Source: Exiguobacterium profundum (GTDB lineage: Bacteria > Pseudomonadota > Alphaproteobacteria > Rhodobacterales > Rhodobacteraceae). From it: a stretch of 6,155 nt of DNA. Position 1 is the stretch's first letter. The number at the start of each line of letters is the position of its first letter. The position numbers and the translations under genes are program-made. The stretch lies in contig CP059262.1 in the NCBI GenBank assembly GCA_013693875.1, positions 15,505 to 21,659 of the forward strand, read 5' to 3'. The notes beneath the pieces were generated by a model that did not search any database, was not told where the DNA came from, and saw only the letters and a list, made by a program, of their open reading frames with translations. This document shows, in pieces, positions 1 to 5,732 of this stretch.

Positions 1-1
1 C

Positions 2-63
2 CTCATGCTTGCGGGTACCGCCGTCACCCTGGCCGGGGTCGTCCTCGTCGCCGCAGGCCCTGA
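2..63 (+). CDS. Possible C-terminal end of a membrane protein (partial, very short)
   Basis: The second frame reads LMLAGTAVTLAGVVLVAAG, one hydrophobic segment rich in Leu, Val, Ala and Gly followed by polar, basic residues. This resembles the last transmembrane helix and tail of EamA/DMT-type transporters, whose final helices often read like LxLAGVxLV. The upstream part lies outside the window. The frame does not stop where the hydrophobic stretch ends. The nearest TGA (61-63) is in another frame, so a one-base error like those in the next gene would be needed to close it. Family assignment is inference from about 20 residues; it could also be chance reading of GC-rich DNA. Confidence 0.28.
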   Translation, partial: HACGYRRHPGRGRPRRRRP

Positions 64-237
64 CCGCGCCGCTCGCAAGCCACCTGCGGTTGCAGGGCGA
101 AGCCCCTGCCGCCAGGTGAAATCCGCAAGCCCGAAGTCAGGCTCACGAAACCGGCGCAAGTGCTTTCGAACTTGTGAGTATGGCGGACCTCCGGTCTATT
201 GTACGCGCAAATCCTGTGTTCGAGTACGGAAACCCAC
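64..237 (+). promoter_or_regulatory. Leader region of the autotransporter gene, weak promoter candidate
   Basis: No gene is supported here. This stretch is less GC-rich than its surroundings around 160-230. A TTGTGA at 172-177 and a TATTGT at 197-202 could be -35 and -10 boxes, but their 19-bp spacing is long and the -10 match is partial. An ATG at 238 follows a GGA at 228-230 after a 7-base spacer, which is a plausible ribosome binding site for the autotransporter. The promoter is inference; only the spacing and box likeness are seen. Confidence 0.25.
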
Positions 238-361
238 ATGCAGTCCAAGTCCCCCTGCCCGCAAGCGCCGCCTTCCGTCCCGCTTGCCCCATCCGCCACC
301 GGCTCCTCGCCTCCGCCGCCACCCTGCTGTTCTTCGGGCGGCTACGCGCCCATGGGCGGCG
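238..361 (+). other. Signal peptide of the autotransporter (split over three frames)
   Basis: The first codons from ATG 238 read MQSKSPCPQA. After one apparent base loss the next frame gives a basic stretch and hydrophobic core (RHRLLASAATLLFF, ending near 335). After a second loss the frame gives ATRPWA-ADGDGG, where A-D-G marks a likely signal peptidase I site around 356-361. The n-region, core and small residues before the cut fit a long Sec signal. Correct joining depends on the assumed indels, so the exact residues between the pieces are inferred. Confidence 0.6.
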
Positions 362-1394
362 GATGGCGATGGCGGCGTCGCCAGCGACGGCACCCCCGGC
401 GGCAGCGCCAGCTTCACCGACTATGGTGGCGACGGGGTGACCGCAAGAGCCGGGATCGTCAGCGGCAGCGGCGGCGGAGCGGGATCGCAAGGCGGCAAGG
501 GCGGATGGGGCTACCCCTCAACGTGGACGGAACGCCCGGCTATGGCGGCTACGGCCCCGGGGACAACGGCCAGGATGGCGGCGGCGCCCAGGGCACCGGT
601 TCGGCGAACGGCGGTGGCGGCGGCGGTGCCCATGGCTATGTCGGATCGATGGGCGACATCGAAAATCTCTACGTCAAGGCAGTCTATGCCAAGCAATGGT
701 GGCAACGGCGGCCTGGTCAACGCGATGTACAACAATAAGCCCGGCGGCGGCGGCGGCGGCGGCTTCGGCGGCGTGATCGTCGGCCTGAACGGCGGCTCCT
801 CCGGCACCTCGGTTGCCTTCGAAGGCGGCGATGGAGGATCGCCGCTCCCGGACGCGGGGTCGCGGGCGGCGGCAATGGCGGAACAGGCCTGGTGCTCTAC
901 CAGCCGACAGGAGACAACGTCATCACCTTCACCTCCACTGCCACTCTCACCGGTGGCGACGGCGGCGATGGCACCGCTCGCGCCGGTGATGGCGCAAGCG
1001 GCCTCGTGCTGCGCGATGGCACGGGCAACAACACCCTCAACCTCGACAACACGATCACGGGCGGCTCTTCCGCCGTCTTCTGGGCGCCGCCCGTTGTCGG
1101 CTCGGGCGGACATGGCATCGCCGTCATCAACATGGTCGGCAACACGGCGCTGAACATCACTGGCTACGTCAAGGGTGGAACCGGCGGGAACGGAACCGGT
1201 GCCGGGGAACGGCATCACGGGTGGCGACCTTGCCGTCACACTGATCGGCGCGCGCAGGTCATCGGTGGAACCAACGGGTTCGGCGGGCAGGCCGCCGCCA
1301 TCGCCTTTACCGGCGGCACGAATGCGCTGACCCTCGATGCAACATCGGGCGGTGCCCCGGTCATCAGCGGCGGCATCACCCATGCCGGCGGGCG
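362..1394 (+). other. Glycine-rich N-terminal half of the passenger
   Basis: The spliced product is dominated by GG-D/N-GG motifs, for example GDGGVASDGTPGGSASF, GGGAGSQGGKGGWGY, NGGNGGLVNAMYNN and TLTGGDGGDGTARAGDGASG. The second half of the stretch contains beta-strand-like rungs such as NNTLNLDNTITGG, TALNITGYVKGG and TNALTLDATSGG. Glycine-rich rungs alternating with short TLxLD/N strands are usual in beta-solenoid autotransporter passengers. Frame changes near 513, 685, 841, 1205 and 1249 fall inside it. No enzymatic or adhesion motif was recognised. Confidence 0.65.
743..763 (+). repeat. (GGC)7 triplet microsatellite encoding polyglycine
   Basis: Seven uninterrupted GGC triplets encode Gly7 in the passenger frame, followed by TTC and two more GGC. 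Gains or losses of whole triplets would change glycine number without breaking the frame. It is also the kind of run where polymerases and sequencers slip. Confidence 0.9.
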
Positions 1395-2460
1395 ATCCTC
1401 ACCCTGACCGGCAGCGGCACGGGCAGCCTGGACACCAGCCTCATCAGTGGCTTCGGCTCCTTCGTCAAGTCCGGCACTCGACCTGGACCCTCACCGGCGA
1501 TCCGGTCAACAGCGTCAGCAGCTGGACCATCACCGGCGGCACCCTGGCCATCTCCGACAATGTGTTCGGCGCCAGCGCCCCCGTAAGCTTCAGCAACGCC
1601 ACCCTGGCAACATCGGGAAACGTTCTCCTGTCGGAACCGCTGCAGTTCCAGGGCTCCAGCGGCATATCCGTCGCATCGGGCTCGGACCTCATTCTCGCCA
1701 GTACCCTGTCCGGCTCGGGCACCTTCACCAAGTCGGGTGACGGCGCGCTGATCCTGTCCGGCAATGGCGATGGCTTTGCCGGAAGCATGATCCTCGACGC
1801 CATGACTTCGAACTGAACGGCATCAGCCGGATGGACGCGGTGTCCAGCTGGACCCTGTCGGGCGGCACTCTCGACATCTCGGAAAACGACAGCGGCATAA
1901 CCCTCCAAAGCCTCTCGGGGGCAAGCAGCCAGTCCAACATCAGCCTCGGCAGCAACGACCTGACTTTGGTCGAGACCGAAACGGCCCTCTATGCGGGCAC
2001 ATTCTCGGGAACCGGCAGCCTCACCAAGGACGGGGCGGGCACCTGACGCTGACAGGCGACAGCCTCTCACCGGCACGACCTACATCAACGAAGGCATCCT
2101 GCAGTTCGGCAATGGCGGCAGCACGGGGTCGGTGGGCACGCGATCTACATCGACGGCGGCACGCTTGCCATCAACCGCTCTGATGACTTCACCCTGAACA
2201 ATGCGATCAGCGGCCCGGGCAGCGTGCTGCTGGAAGGCAGCGGCACCGTGACCTTCGGCCAGACCTTCGCCGGCGCGTCTCTGCCCTCGGCGGCGGCATC
2301 CAGCTGTCGGGCGATACCCTGTCCACCGCCTCGGCCATCCTGGGAAGCGGCGCCCGCCTTTCGGGCACCGGCTCGGTCGGCAGCCTTACCGTGCTCAGCT
2401 CGGGCATCGTCGGTCCGGGCAACTCGACCGGCACGATCGCGGTCAACGGCCGCTCACCTT
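1395..2460 (+). other. Passenger-associated transport repeats (beta-helix rungs)
   Basis: The spliced product carries the recurring pattern of autotransporter passenger repeats: strands such as ILTLTGSGTGSLDTSLISG, STWTLTGDP, LSGSGTFTKSGDGALILSG, FSGTGSLTKDGAGT(L)TLTG and TTYINEGILQFGNGGSTGS, then LSGTGSVGSLTVLSSG and IVGPGNSTGTIAVNG. The GxGxLxKxGxGxLxLxG rung and the closing GPGNSxGTIxV motif are typical of this family, known as PATR (Pfam PF12951). A diverged internal duplication is visible: SSWTITGGTLAISDN (from 1517) and SSWTLSGGTLDISEN (from 1843). Frame changes near 1476, 1800, 2043, 2063, 2138, 2280 and 2451 interrupt it. Confidence 0.75.
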
Positions 2461-2993
2461 CACCAGCGGCTCGATCTACCAGGTCGATGCCACGTCCACC
2501 GGCCAAAGCGACCTGATTGCCGCCTCGGGCACGGTGTCCCTGTCGTCCGGCAGCACGGTCCAGGTGGTCGCGGCAGCCACCCTATGCCGCGAACACGACC
2601 TACACCATCCTCACCTCCGACAACGACATCAGCGGCGCCTTCGGCAGCGTCAGCAGCAACTTCGCCTTCCTCGACGCCTCGCTCAGCTACGACCCGAAGA
2701 ACGTCTTCCTGACGCTTACCTACACCGGCACCGACCTCGCCAGCCTCGCACAGACCGCCAACCACGCCGCCACGGCCAATGCGGCGCAGGCCCTCGGCTT
2801 CGGCAACCAGGTCTTCGACACCCTGCTGCCCCTCGCCGAAGAGGCCGTCCCCGGTGCCTTCGATGCCCTCTCGGGCGAGGCCTATGCCTCGGCCAACACG
2901 GTGCTCCAGCAACAGTCGATCTACCTGCGCAGCGCGGTCGACGACCGCCTGCGCCAGGGCCTGACCGGGCAGGGCAGCGGAGCCGCTTACATT

Positions 2994-3023
2994 GGCCGGG
3001 GTGCCGGGGGCCGGGGTGCCGGG
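2994..3023 (+). repeat. Perfect 15-bp tandem duplication just before the barrel
   Basis: The unit GGCCGGGGTGCCGGG occurs twice back to back (2994-3008 and 3009-3023). In the barrel frame it encodes AGVPG twice, giving a flexible Gly/Pro linker directly upstream of NDLSPMFWMQAYG. Because 15 is divisible by three it keeps the frame. An apparent one-base insertion sits immediately upstream at 2991. Confidence 0.9.
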
Positions 3024-3024
3024 C

Positions 3025-3855
3025 AACGACCTGTCGCCGATGTTCTGGATGCAGGCCTATGGCGGGTCGGGCGACACCGCGTCCGATGGCAATGCCGCCC
3101 GCATCGACAACACCGTCGGCGGGCTGCTTCTGGGTGCCGACATGGCGCTGGATGCCAATGTCCGGGCTTACATGTTCGGCGGCTTCAGCCAGTCCTCCTT
3201 CGATGCCGATGACCTGGGCTCCTCCGGCGCGATCAACAGCTACAACCTCGGCCTCTATGCCGGCGGGCAGTTCGGCGCCCTGGGCGTGCGGGCGGCGCGG
3301 CCTATGCCTGGAACGATGTGTCCATGTCGCGCGACGTGGCCTATCCCGGCCTGTCGCAGTCCAACGACAGCAGCTACAGCGCCAACACCGCGCAGGTCTT
3401 CGGCGAACTGGGCTACCAGATGGACGCTTGCACCTTCCAGTTCGAGCCTCTGGCTACCTCGCCTACATTCACGCCGACGGCGCCGATTTCAGCGAGACCG
3501 GCGGCGCCTCGGCCCTCTCGGGGTCCACCTCCAGCATGGACACCGTCTACTCCACGCTTGGCCTGCGCGTCTCAAGCGCCGTTCAGCTGGGCGGGCGCGA
3601 CCTGACCTCGCACGCAACCATCGGCTGGCAACATGCCTTCGGCGACATCACGCCCGAAAGCACCGCGGCCTTCGCGGGCGGGTCCAGCCCTTCACCGTGG
3701 CGGGTGCCCCCATCGCCGAAAACACCCTTCCGCTTCAGGCCAAGATCACCTTCGCGCTGTCCGAAACGGCCCAGCTTGACGCCTCCTACCTCGGCCAGTT
3801 CGCCGACGACGCCATGCAGAACGCCTTCACCCTGCAATTCTCGATGAAGTTCTGA
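3025..3855 (+). other. Autotransporter beta-barrel translocator domain
   Basis: About 277 residues, the usual size of the autotransporter barrel (Pfam PF03797). It opens with NDLSPMFWMQAYGGSGD, matching the typical W-x-Q-A-Y-G start, followed by DGNAARIDNTVGGLLLGADM. Alternating strands include YMFGGFSQSSF, NSYNLGLYAGGQFG, QVFGELGYQMD, GYLAYIHADGADFSETGG and HATIGWQHAFGD. The family motif PFTVAGAPIA is present. It ends LDASYLGQFADD, then AFTLQFSMKF and a stop: an aromatic final residue as required for outer-membrane insertion by BAM. The preceding helix region (DALSGEAYASANTVLQQQ, AVDDRLRQ) matches the usual linker. Frame changes near 3297, 3450 and 3686 split the domain into four pieces. A Cys (QMDACTF) sits where small residues are common. 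Confidence 0.88.
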
Positions 3856-3918
3856 CGGGCGGGAACCAGGACGCGGCGCGACGGCCGCCCGAAGCAGGCG
3901 GTGATGGGGCCGTTCAGT

Positions 3919-3942
3919 AGGATGGGCAATCCTGCCCATCCT
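3919..3942. repeat. Perfect 10-bp stem palindrome, possible terminator or REP-like repeat
   Basis: Left arm AGGATGGGCA (3919-3928), loop ATCC, right arm TGCCCATCCT (3933-3942). The stem extends two more pairs outward (G3917-C3944 and a T-G wobble). It lies 63 bases beyond the autotransporter stop, a natural place for a terminator, but no T-run follows. From memory, this type of GGATGGGCA palindrome recurs between genes in Rhodobacterales genomes; that is recollection, not checked here. Confidence 0.75.
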
Positions 3943-3979
3943 GCCCGCATTGCGCGAGCATAGGCCGGTGTTCTTCCCC

Positions 3980-3999
3980 GCCCCGGCGAAGGCCGGGGC
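3980..3999. repeat. Perfect 8-bp stem, GAAG loop palindrome
   Basis: Arms GCCCCGGC (3980-3987) and GCCGGGGC (3992-3999) flank the loop GAAG. Palindromes centred on CCGGCGAAGGCCGG-like sequences are common extragenic repeats in several alphaproteobacterial genomes, so this is probably a dispersed repeat rather than a gene-specific site. It could also act as a bidirectional terminator between the converging genes. Confidence 0.72.
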
Positions 4000-4211
4000 C
4001 TCGCCACCACCGGGGCCTCCCGGCGCACCGGAATTGCCCTCGCGCAGCAAGGGGAAGGGCGAGAGGCTCCCCGGAGAGTCCGGCCGCGGCGGGTTTGGCT
4101 GGCAGCCCCCGTGGGCGGTGGTGCCCTGCGGGGTGCTCCAGCGGGTCGGGAGCGGTGTTCCTGTCTCCTGCGGATGCGGGCCGGTGAGGACGGGCCAGCG
4201 GGCCTTCGGGG

Positions 4212-4229
4212 GCGTCCGAGCTCGGACGC
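4212..4229. repeat. Perfect 18-bp uninterrupted palindrome
   Basis: GCGTCCGAG is joined directly to its reverse complement CTCGGACGC with no spacer. Zero-loop palindromes of this size fit a dimeric protein site better than an RNA hairpin. No promoter or gene start is next to it, so no regulator is proposed. Confidence 0.8.
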
Positions 4230-4307
4230 TTGGTCGCCCCAACAATATCAAGGGGTTGTCGGCGCAGATTAACTTGGACTTAAGATTTGTCCGAGGGGAG
4301 CAGTGAA

Positions 4308-4402
4308 CGTGGGGTGCGTGCTTGCACGCACCAGTTCATTATTCCCCGGTGCAACACCAAGTTCATTGAAGCGGTGCGTGCAAGCACGCACCCTACCCCA
4401 CG
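4308..4402. repeat. Composite REPIN-like element: two mutually inverted 20-bp palindromes
   Basis: Palindrome 1 (4313-4332) has arms GGTGCGTGC and GCACGCACC around TT; palindrome 2 (4373-4392) has the same arms around AA. They are therefore exact reverse complements, 60 bp apart. Between them is a smaller palindrome, GGTGCAACACC (4348-4358), centred within half a base of the midpoint. The octamer AGTTCATT is repeated at 4333-4340 and 4360-4367, each after CACC or CACCA. Outer arms CGTGG (4308-4312) and CCACG (4398-4402) also pair. The element can fold as two small hairpins or as one 20-bp stem enclosing a 40-base loop. Paired inverted REP sequences are called REPINs and are mobilised by RAYT transposases in other bacteria; no such gene is in this window. 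Confidence 0.85.
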
Positions 4403-4447
4403 GGGACTGGCCGCCTTGGATTGGGGGCCCGCCACCACTTTTCCGGC

Positions 4448-4487
4448 CCGCCCTGACTTCGACGACGGGATTTCGGGTCAGGGGCGG
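4448..4487 (-). terminator. Weak candidate terminator hairpin beyond the esterase gene
   Basis: CCGCCCTGAC (4448-4457) pairs with GTCAGGG-G-CGG (4477-4487), giving 10 pairs with one bulged G and a 19-base loop. It begins 36 bases past the esterase stop on the minus strand. The long loop and the missing T-run make it a weak intrinsic terminator; it could be chance pairing in GC-rich DNA. Confidence 0.3.
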
Positions 4488-4522
4488 CGGGCACCCCGCC
4501 CTGTTACATGAACCCCACCGCG

Positions 4523-5362
4523 TCAGTCTGGCAGGCTGGAAAACCACGTCCAGGCGTCGTCGGCAACTTGCGGGCCAATCTCGTAAAACCAATGATTGTG
4601 ATCGGGAATGACAAGCAGTTCGGTTCGGCTGCCGTGGCGCGCGAACCATCCGGCGACCTCGCGCGCTCGATCCAGGTCGAAAATCTCGTCTTCTTCTCCA
4701 AGATACATTCGTATCGGCCTGGCCGTTTGCGCCGGACGCAGATGGTCTGGCGGGGCGTATCCACCGTGCGTTGCGGCGGCCAGCCAAGGGCCTTGCGTCC
4801 TGTTCAGAAGCACCTGCGCGTAAACAGCGCCGTCGGAATGACCGAAGAGGAAGACCTGACTGCCGTCGATCTGGTCGTGCGGGGCTATTTCCGAAGCGAT
4901 GTCTGCCAAGAATTGCGGCGCAAGATCGTCAAGCGACCAGGTCGCGCCCCAGGAATTCGGCGCAACCAATGCGACACCGTGGCGCTGTGCGGTGTCTTTC
5001 CACATCTCGATCATCGAAAGACCGTCGCGCCCGGCGCCGTGAAACAATATCACCAGCGGCATTCTGACGCCGTCCTTCGGGACGTAAGAGTACCATGTGC
5101 GGGGTCGAATGCCGTCAAGGGTCATGTGGCGTTTGGCCAGCTGACGGGTTTCTTCGGATGGCTCGAACTCGAACACTGCCGGAGTCTTGGCATCGAACCA
5201 ATCTGCACGAATCTCGATAACCCGCTCATCGAAAGCGCGCCCTGCTTTCGGCATTGCCAAGGCATTGCTTCGCACGGTGGACCTTGCTTCCAAGAGGATC
5301 GCGGCGAGAAGCAGGGTCGCGACAATCGCACATGCGATCCGCAATGCTTTGCCTGGTGACAT
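4523..5362 (-). CDS. Membrane-anchored or secreted alpha/beta-hydrolase (esterase, PHB-depolymerase-like)
   Basis: The protein has 279 residues. Residues 9-24 (IACAIVATLLLAAILL) form a hydrophobic signal anchor or signal peptide, so the enzyme probably works in the periplasm. The catalytic domain begins near residue 88 (PRTWYSYVP). It shows an oxyanion-hole loop HGAGRDG (108-114), a nucleophile elbow GHSDG (174-178, Ser176), a likely acid in GEEDEIFD (222-229) and a likely catalytic His in HNHWFY (255-260, His257). This layout fits serine hydrolases of the LpqC / poly(3-hydroxybutyrate) depolymerase-like esterase group; the substrate is unknown. Start ATG (5360-5362) was chosen because the anchor follows at once and upstream codons look non-coding. 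An AAAGG lies about 13 bases upstream, a somewhat distant ribosome site. It is intact, unlike the autotransporter, converges on it and diverges from the sulfurtransferase gene. Hydrolase class is firm; exact activity is not. Confidence 0.9.
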   Translation of the reverse strand: MSPGKALRIACAIVATLLLAAILLEARSTVRSNALAMPKAGRAFDERVIEIRADWFDAKTPAVFEFEPSEETRQLAKRHMTLDGIRPRTWYSYVPKDGVRMPLVILFHGAGRDGLSMIEMWKDTAQRHGVALVAPNSWGATWSLDDLAPQFLADIASEIAPHDQIDGSQVFLFGHSDGAVYAQVLLNRTQGPWLAAATHGGYAPPDHLRPAQTARPIRMYLGEEDEIFDLDRAREVAGWFARHGSRTELLVIPDHNHWFYEIGPQVADDAWTWFSSLPD

Positions 5363-5413
5363 ATGCGCCGTGAACGCCTTTGAGGTGCGGAGGCCAAGGG
5401 ATTGGAATGCCAC

Positions 5414-5442
5414 GGGTAGCGTGGCTGCGAAGGCGAAGTCAA
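5414..5442 (-). promoter_or_regulatory. Weak candidate promoter of the esterase gene
   Basis: TTGACT on the minus strand (5442-5437) closely matches a sigma-70 -35 box. The region about 17-18 bases further reads CTACCCG, matching TATAAT poorly. It would leave about a 50-base leader before the ATG at 5362. Only the -35 part is convincing. Confidence 0.25.
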
Positions 5443-5557
5443 CCGAGGGCGATCTGCCAGGCAGGTGTTTCCATCGCCTTGCGGGGTTTGCCGCCGTGCG
5501 TCGGGGCGTACAAGCGCGGTACCCGGATTCTCCGCCGCGGCGGGGTTGGTTGCAGAG

Positions 5558-5578
5558 GTCCCGGCTCGGGGCCGGGAC
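5558..5578. repeat. Perfect 8-bp stem-loop in the divergent intergenic region
   Basis: GTCCCGGC (5558-5565), loop TCGGG, GCCGGGAC (5571-5578). All eight pairs are Watson-Crick. It lies about 155 bases before the sulfurtransferase start and about 195 before the esterase start. No T-run follows on either strand. It may be a dispersed GC palindrome, a protein site or a leader structure; the sequence does not decide. Confidence 0.65.
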
Positions 5579-5721
5579 GGGAAATTCTGGGGCGGAGGCG
5601 GGTTGCCGGGGGGTGGGGACCGACAGCCTCGGCATTCCCACGGGTGATCCTCGCTGTCTTCTATGGCCCCCTGGCTCTTGCCCCATGGGCATCGGGCGGG
5701 GTATGCCGGGCCAGCTTTGCC

Positions 5722-5725
5722 GGAG
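5722..5725 (+). promoter_or_regulatory. Ribosome binding site that decides the sulfurtransferase start
   Basis: GGAG lies 7 bases before the ATG at 5733-5735, an ideal spacing. This matters because that ATG is out of frame with the rest of the gene, and no in-frame ATG or GTG precedes the conserved part. It supports ATG 5733 as the true start with a base error or mutation just after it. Confidence 0.6.
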
Positions 5726-5732
5726 CCCGCAC

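Larger units (their letters stand above)
238..3855 (+). pseudogene. Large autotransporter (type Va secreted protein), interrupted by about 20 frame changes
   Basis: The gene encodes a protein that crosses the inner membrane by Sec and is anchored in the outer membrane by its own C-terminal barrel, displaying or releasing a beta-helical passenger. No single frame is open, but pieces of all three plus-strand frames join into one stop-free product of about 1200 residues. In order these are a signal peptide, a Gly/Asp/Asn-rich passenger (to about 1395), passenger-associated repeats (about 1395-2460), a helical linker (about 2740-2985) and a barrel (3025-3855). Frame changes lie near 270, 338, 513, 685, 841, 1205, 1249, 1391, 1476, 1800, 2043, 2063, 2138, 2280, 2451, 2581, 2991, 3297, 3450 and 3686. 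About 16 look like lost bases and 4 like gained bases, mostly in short G or C runs. The start at ATG 238 is chosen because GGA lies 7 bases upstream and a signal peptide follows. The ligand or role of the passenger cannot be told. The family call is firm; whether the gene is dead or mis-sequenced is open. Confidence 0.87.
3856..4522. other. Intergenic region between converging genes, rich in palindromes
   Basis: This 667-bp gap holds no ORF with convincing coding character. It contains several separate perfect or near-perfect palindromes, listed individually, and a less GC-rich patch at about 4250-4370. Around 4096-4210 it is plain GC-rich sequence with nothing recognised. Both flanking genes read into it, so one or more hairpins may end transcription, but none has a proper T-run after the stem. 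Confidence 0.75.
5363..5732. other. Divergent intergenic region between esterase and sulfurtransferase genes
   Basis: This 370-bp gap is open in several frames but none gives a recognisable protein, and the codon pattern is unlike the flanking genes. On the minus strand a TTGACT (5442-5437) could be a -35 box for the esterase, with only a poor -10 match about 18 bases on. One strong hairpin at 5558-5578 is listed separately. The stretch 5500-5620 is very G-rich on the plus strand. Nothing else was recognised. Confidence 0.6.

Noticed and set aside
5..1153. 382-codon plus-strand frame starting at position 5
   Set aside because: Only parts of it (about 340-512 and 695-840) carry passenger motifs; the rest is out-of-frame Arg/Pro/Ala-rich sequence, so it is not one protein.
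511..1383. 290-codon open frame on the minus strand opposite the autotransporter
   Set aside because: It mirrors the glycine-rich passenger, giving Pro/Ala-rich sequence without motifs. Long antisense frames are expected in GC-rich repetitive coding DNA.
3919..3942. Canonical rho-independent terminator of the autotransporter
   Set aside because: The stem is strong but no T-run follows on either strand, so it was listed as a palindrome with possible terminator function only.
3583..4251. 222-codon minus-strand frame overlapping the barrel end and gap
   Set aside because: It runs antisense to the conserved barrel and through palindromes; sequence is Pro/Arg/Gly-rich and unlike a real protein.
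3950..4306. 118-codon plus-strand frame in the convergent gap
   Set aside because: Its composition comes from palindromic GC repeats and it crosses several inverted repeats; no domain, no ribosome site and no recognisable family.
4308..4402. CRISPR array
   Set aside because: Only two long repeat copies exist, in opposite orientation, and the repeats are perfect palindromes with repeated sequence in the spacer; there are no cas genes.
4508..5359. 283-codon plus-strand frame opposite the esterase
   Set aside because: The minus strand here encodes a complete hydrolase with catalytic motifs; the plus reading is its shadow.
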